Assembly: GCA_016929695.1 (NCBI GenBank)
Contig: JAFGII010000112.1
Location: 1 to 64,000 of the forward strand
DNA length: 64,000 nucleotides
Source of the DNA: Ignavibacteria bacterium
Lineage (GTDB): Bacteria > Bacteroidota > Ignavibacteria > Tepidaquicellales > Tepidaquicellaceae
Direction: 5' to 3'
Shown: piece after piece, positions 60,650 to 64,000 of the stretch
Numbering within the stretch: position 1 is the stretch's first letter
Layout of the letters: each line of letters begins with the position of its first letter
Position numbers and translations under genes: made by a program
Notes under the pieces: generated by a model
Seen by the model: only the letters and a program-made list of their open reading frames with translations
What the model was told of the DNA's origin: nothing
Databases searched by the model: none

Positions 60650-62527
60650 TTATTTCATAAGAATCATTTTTCTTATTTCAGTATAATCTCCTGAGGTAAT
60701 CCTGTAAAAATATATTCCGCTTGTAAGGTCTGTAGCATTGAAATCTACTCTGTACGAACCTGCAGTTTTGACTTCATTAATTATTGTTGCTACTTTCTTT
60801 CCAAGAACATCATATACTTCAAGATTAACAAATCCGTTTATCGGAATATCAAACTTAATACTCGTCACAGGGTTGAACGGATTCGGATAATTTTGATGCA
60901 GTGCATATTGAACGGGAACTCCCAATTCTTTAATATTAATAAGTGCACCTGAACATCCGGATGCAGCCCAGACATCATATGGACCGGTCGGACAATAAAT
61001 CGCAAAGCATGTGTCTGCACTGACGAACCTGAATCCGGGTTTTGAGCCAATAATTCCGGACATACTTGTAACTGAATTCATTCTTCCTGAAAGTCTTGTG
61101 TTACCATTTGCTATCCTGTAATATTGAAGTGAGTCAGTTGCTGCGATTGTATTAAATGTAAGGTAACTGGTAATGCTGCCTCTAACACCTACAATTTCAG
61201 GCTGGTAATTCTGGTTATATGCACTGCCTAAGGGACCTCCGTAGGTTGCTTCGTTGAAATTACCCCAGTTTGTTGTTCTTAAATAACTGATTCGCCAGGG
61301 ACTGTCATTTTGCCTGTAGGCACAGACAATTCTTCCGTTGTCATTGCTGTTTGAAGCAAGAACAGCATACTGTTTGTGGTGAGTTGGTTGATTTCCGCCG
61401 ATGAATGTTGCTGCTGAACGCCAGCTATTAAGAGCGGTATTAGTTTTCCAAAAAAATAATTTTGTACTGTCACGCATATTACTATATGACACAATCAAAG
61501 AATCCAATCCGTTTCTAAAAAATGCAATGTCGGAATGCAAATCTCTTAAATTATTGTCAGTAGTATTGGCATATGAACCAAAATCTCCACCTAAATATGA
61601 AAATGTAGGAGTAGTTGTGAAAGGGTCTGTACAACGAACTATTCTTTGTGAATTATGTTTACCCGTTGTAATGGAGGAGTCGAATGAAGCAATTATAAAT
61701 ACATAGGGGTTAGCAGGGTATAAATTATTATCGCTGGTTATTCTGGGACCGTAATATCTTTTGCTTGCATCATCTCCGGGCCACGACAGAGTAAAAAATG
61801 CGCCCGTAAATGTTGGTGTCCTGAATATAACACCGCCTGTTTTCCATCTGCCTGTACCCGCAGTTTCTCTGTATCCATAAACTATCCAGATATATTTTTC
61901 ACCGGTCGTATTTTCAATTATCTCCATATCCATCTGGTCATAATTTATTCTGTTTGTACCGCCAAGCCAACCCACTCCGTACCATACCCATTTTATTCCA
62001 TTATCGGTTGAATAATAAAGCCTGATAGTATCCTGCGCACTTGCGGTTCTCCAGGCAAGTGCTACCCAAATTCTTCCTGCAGTAGTTCCTCTTTGTTCCG
62101 TTGCCGTTGCAATTCCTGAAACAAGTTTCGTGCCGGTATTTCTGATTTCAGTGTTACCGATATTATCTTGTATGAACGGAGGATTCTGGTACTTTGCCTC
62201 CTCCACGCCGCTTCCCGTCGGAATTATCCCCGGGGCTCTTTCAATCTTAGTATTGAGTTCGTCAAGTCTTTTTTCCAGATCCGCACATTTTATTTTCTGA
62301 TTAGGATCGTTCAGGTTTCGGAGCCTCTGAATCTCGTTTAACAAGTCAATTTCTTCCTGTGTCGGAGTCCTCGCTTCCGGCATTTTTGACATATCACTCG
62401 GGTCCTGAGTATTGTTGCTTTTCCAGATTATGTTATTTTTGTAAACTGATTCCTGCTGTGAATATGATGCCCCGAATGAAATACAAATAAATATTACAAT
62501 AAGTAGAAAAATAAAAGTCGTTTTCAT
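60650..62527 (-). CDS. Large secreted protein with T9SS sorting domain
   Basis: A 625-aa exported protein. The signal peptide covers about residues 1-23 (FIFLLIVIFICISFGAS), followed by a polar region with a short coiled coil (QEEIDLLNEIQRLRN ... CADLEKRLDELNTKIER, about 57-92). The centre is a probable sialidase-like beta-propeller (RIWVALAWRTASAQDTIRLY, YSTDNGIKWVW, GRIVCAYRQND). The end is a T9SS type A domain (HQNYPNPFNPVTSIKFDIP ... TSGIYFYRITSGDY). A strong terminator suggests a monocistronic gene. Function unknown. Confidence 0.88.
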   Translation of the reverse strand: MKTTFIFLLIVIFICISFGASYSQQESVYKNNIIWKSNNTQDPSDMSKMPEARTPTQEEIDLLNEIQRLRNLNDPNQKIKCADLEKRLDELNTKIERAPGIIPTGSGVEEAKYQNPPFIQDNIGNTEIRNTGTKLVSGIATATEQRGTTAGRIWVALAWRTASAQDTIRLYYSTDNGIKWVWYGVGWLGGTNRINYDQMDMEIIENTTGEKYIWIVYGYRETAGTGRWKTGGVIFRTPTFTGAFFTLSWPGDDASKRYYGPRITSDNNLYPANPYVFIIASFDSSITTGKHNSQRIVRCTDPFTTTPTFSYLGGDFGSYANTTDNNLRDLHSDIAFFRNGLDSLIVSYSNMRDSTKLFFWKTNTALNSWRSAATFIGGNQPTHHKQYAVLASNSNDNGRIVCAYRQNDSPWRISYLRTTNWGNFNEATYGGPLGSAYNQNYQPEIVGVRGSITSYLTFNTIAATDSLQYYRIANGNTRLSGRMNSVTSMSGIIGSKPGFRFVSADTCFAIYCPTGPYDVWAASGCSGALINIKELGVPVQYALHQNYPNPFNPVTSIKFDIPINGFVNLEVYDVLGKKVATIINEVKTAGSYRVDFNATDLTSGIYFYRITSGDYTEIRKMILMK

Positions 62528-63164
62528 AATTTTTTACATTTAAATTTATAATTTTATTAATGTTATTACTTTTAAATTCATTTTGAACTAATCAGAACCA
62601 TCTATTAAACAGTTCTTTTTGTTTGTAAAATCTGTTTTTTTATCTTGAGTATCCTCCTTTCCTTTTTAAAAAGTTAACGCTATTCTAAAGTTTTATTTTA
62701 CATTTATTAAATATTAAATTAATATCTTTTAAACCTCCTTTCTTTGATATTAATTTAAATTAATAATGCTTTATAAATTTTTGCAGGAACCTGCCGGCGA
62801 TTATAAAATTTATTATTACTAAATCACAAGTCTCTGCCGTCATCAAAGGATGAAAATTATTAAATTACTTTTTGAATATTTAAAATATATTTTTAACATT
62901 CAACATAAAAATAAATTCATAAAAAACAAATTTTAAAATAACCGAATACAGGAAATGTAATAAATGAATAAATTAGAAAAATAAGATTCACTGAATTTTA
63001 CAGAGTCTTCTGAATAGGAATAATTATGAGAGCGGATTAAATGAATTACCATATCCGCAGGAATAATAATGAAAGCATGAATTATTAATCCTGCTTCAGC
63101 AAGAATAATAAAACCATTTTATAACCGTTTACCAAGCTGTTGCGTAGTAGTCTATAGTAACTTA
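62528..63164. other. Long AT-rich intergenic region with an inverted repeat
   Basis: This 637-base stretch has no credible gene. It contains a 13-bp perfect inverted repeat (listed separately) and, on the minus strand, two AAAGGAGG words (near 62657 and 62738) that resemble ribosome sites but are not followed by an open frame. It probably holds the promoter and leader of the leftward 625-aa gene. Near 63135 the words TTGCGTAGTAGT look like REP debris. Confidence 0.5.
62714..62758. repeat. 13-bp perfect inverted repeat in the leader of a T9SS gene
   Basis: TTAAATTAATATC (62714-62726) and GATATTAATTTAA (62746-62758) are exact reverse complements. On the minus strand the 19-base loop contains AAAGGAGGTTT. 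The hairpin lies about 190 bases upstream of the 625-aa gene and may sit in its leader. Confidence 0.45.
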
Positions 63165-64000
63165 CTAACTTTTATTTCTTTTAAATAATCTTCCTCCGTG
63201 ATGACTGACTTTCCGTTTTAAACTATCTGCAAGAGCATAAATGCTTGGTATAATAACCAGAGTTAAAAAGGTTGAAACGAACAGTCCGAAAATAATAGCG
63301 ACACCCATCGGACGCCAGAAAGCTGTATTTTGTCCGCCGATTATAAAACTGAAAGTACGCCAGTCAAAATCCACGCCTGTTGTCAGCGGAGTTATCCCCA
63401 GTATAGTGGATGCCGCTGTCAGGAATATAGGTCTCATCCTTATTAAACCCGCCTGAACAAGTGCTTCATCCCTCTCAAGACCTCTATTAACAAGTTCCTT
63501 CTGGAAATCAAGCAATACAATCGCATTACGGACAACAATACCCGCCAGTGCGATACAGCCGATTCCCGTCATCACTATACCAAAAGGCGTTCCCGTTATC
63601 ATTAATCCGATTAATACACCGATAAATGAAAGTAAAACTGAAATCATAATTATCATCGGAACTTTTACCGAATTAAATTCAATTACCATTAGGAAAAATA
63701 TAAGAAGCAATGCAATCAGCATTGCTCTTGCAAGAAATTCGGAAGTTTCCTTCTGGTCTTCCTGTTCACCCGTGTATTTTATGGCGTACCCTGCAGGTAA
63801 ACTGAAATTGTTTAACTTGTCCTGAACATCTTTCAGCACTTCATTCCCGAGTCTTCCGGAAGCATCACCTGAAATGGTTACAACTCTTTTCATTTCTATC
63901 CTGTTAATTGTTCCGATACCTCCTGAAAATTCAACATTTGCAACTGATGAAATTGGGATTTTCTTTCCGTCTTTATTAGATATGTATAAATTATTCACGT
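63165..64000 (-). CDS. RND efflux transporter permease, C-terminal part (cut by the window edge)
   Basis: About 277 residues from the end of an AcrB/MexB/CusA-like inner-membrane pump are visible; the gene continues past 64000. Recognisable are the porter-domain end (IPISSVANVEFSGGIGTINR) and the membrane helices beginning LARAMLIALLLIFFLMVIEFNS. GIGCIALAGIVVRNAIVLLDF (the helix 11 signature) and GLIRMRPIFLTAASTILGITPLTTG follow. The stop is followed by the 637-base spacer. Subclass (drug or metal) cannot be decided from this part. Confidence 0.93.
   Translation of the reverse strand, partial: VNNLYISNKDGKKIPISSVANVEFSGGIGTINRIEMKRVVTISGDASGRLGNEVLKDVQDKLNNFSLPAGYAIKYTGEQEDQKETSEFLARAMLIALLLIFFLMVIEFNSVKVPMIIMISVLLSFIGVLIGLMITGTPFGIVMTGIGCIALAGIVVRNAIVLLDFQKELVNRGLERDEALVQAGLIRMRPIFLTAASTILGITPLTTGVDFDWRTFSFIIGGQNTAFWRPMGVAIIFGLFVSTFLTLVIIPSIYALADSLKRKVSHHGGRLFKRNKS

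Overview
The window looks like a chromosomal segment of an AT-rich Gram-negative bacterium of the Bacteroidota/Ignavibacteria (Chlorobi-related) group. The case rests on five secreted proteins ending in a type IX secretion (T9SS) type A sorting domain with the YPNPFNP signature, a fused LpxC-FabZ gene, BamA/Skp/LpxD lipid A and outer-membrane genes, a CarboxypepD_reg plus DUF5686 outer-membrane protein, and a K+-independent membrane pyrophosphatase. Non-ATG starts, mostly TTG, are frequent. The assignment is inference from gene content; no 16S gene is present.

Layout. 1-2660: two arrays of short hairpin repeats flank a DUF4143 AAA ATPase. 2663-10472: a leftward exopolysaccharide/capsule operon (Wzc-type tyrosine autokinase, small membrane zinc ribbon, NusG/UpxY-like antiterminator, UDP-HexNAc dehydrogenase, GDP-mannose dehydratase, two DegT aminotransferases) that stops at the repeats with no glycosyltransferases in view. 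10668-16672: leftward M1 peptidase (T9SS cargo), HAD, phosphoglycerate mutase, thioredoxin-like, CdsA and CPBP protease genes. 16768-31564: mixed housekeeping genes (site-2 protease, MFS, PgeF, ArfB, TolB-like, MetF, an orphan Nif3 PII-like domain, zinc-ribbon coiled coil, RNase P RNA, NadA, NTP transferase, Nfu, Mrp, MBL hydrolase, SuhB, RibH, PHP). 31682-40857: a tightly packed rightward envelope operon (ddl, divIC/ftsB-like, trpS, uppS, bamA, two skp-like genes, lpxD, lpxC-fabZ). 40931-43230: a 23S-IVS four-helix protein, pgk and a one-piece MNT-HEPN protein. 43438-64000: T9SS cargo genes, a double parvulin, tRNA-Met(CAT), a broken REP-associated transposase with its REP hairpins, rsmG, aminopeptidase P, hppA, pth, rplY and the end of an RND pump gene.

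Themes. The core genes form an envelope-building module: undecaprenyl carrier (uppS), D-Ala-D-Ala (ddl), CDP-DAG (cdsA), lipid A (lpxD/lpxC-fabZ), barrel assembly (bamA, skp) and periplasmic folding (parvulin), next to exported T9SS cargo. Superimposed on this are several independent families of small repeats: 59-bp double-hairpin units, REP hairpins with a GCAGGAGC centre and covarying arms, AGTCAGA heptamers, TTTGTAAA/CAATCATCC microrepeats, ACACGGA microrepeats and a GATGAAC-AA-GTTCATC hairpin. These, the broken REP transposase, the MNT-HEPN fusion, the orphan Nif3 domain and a DegT gene lacking a canonical start are the most unusual content. I found no CRISPR array, prophage, integrase or complete insertion sequence.
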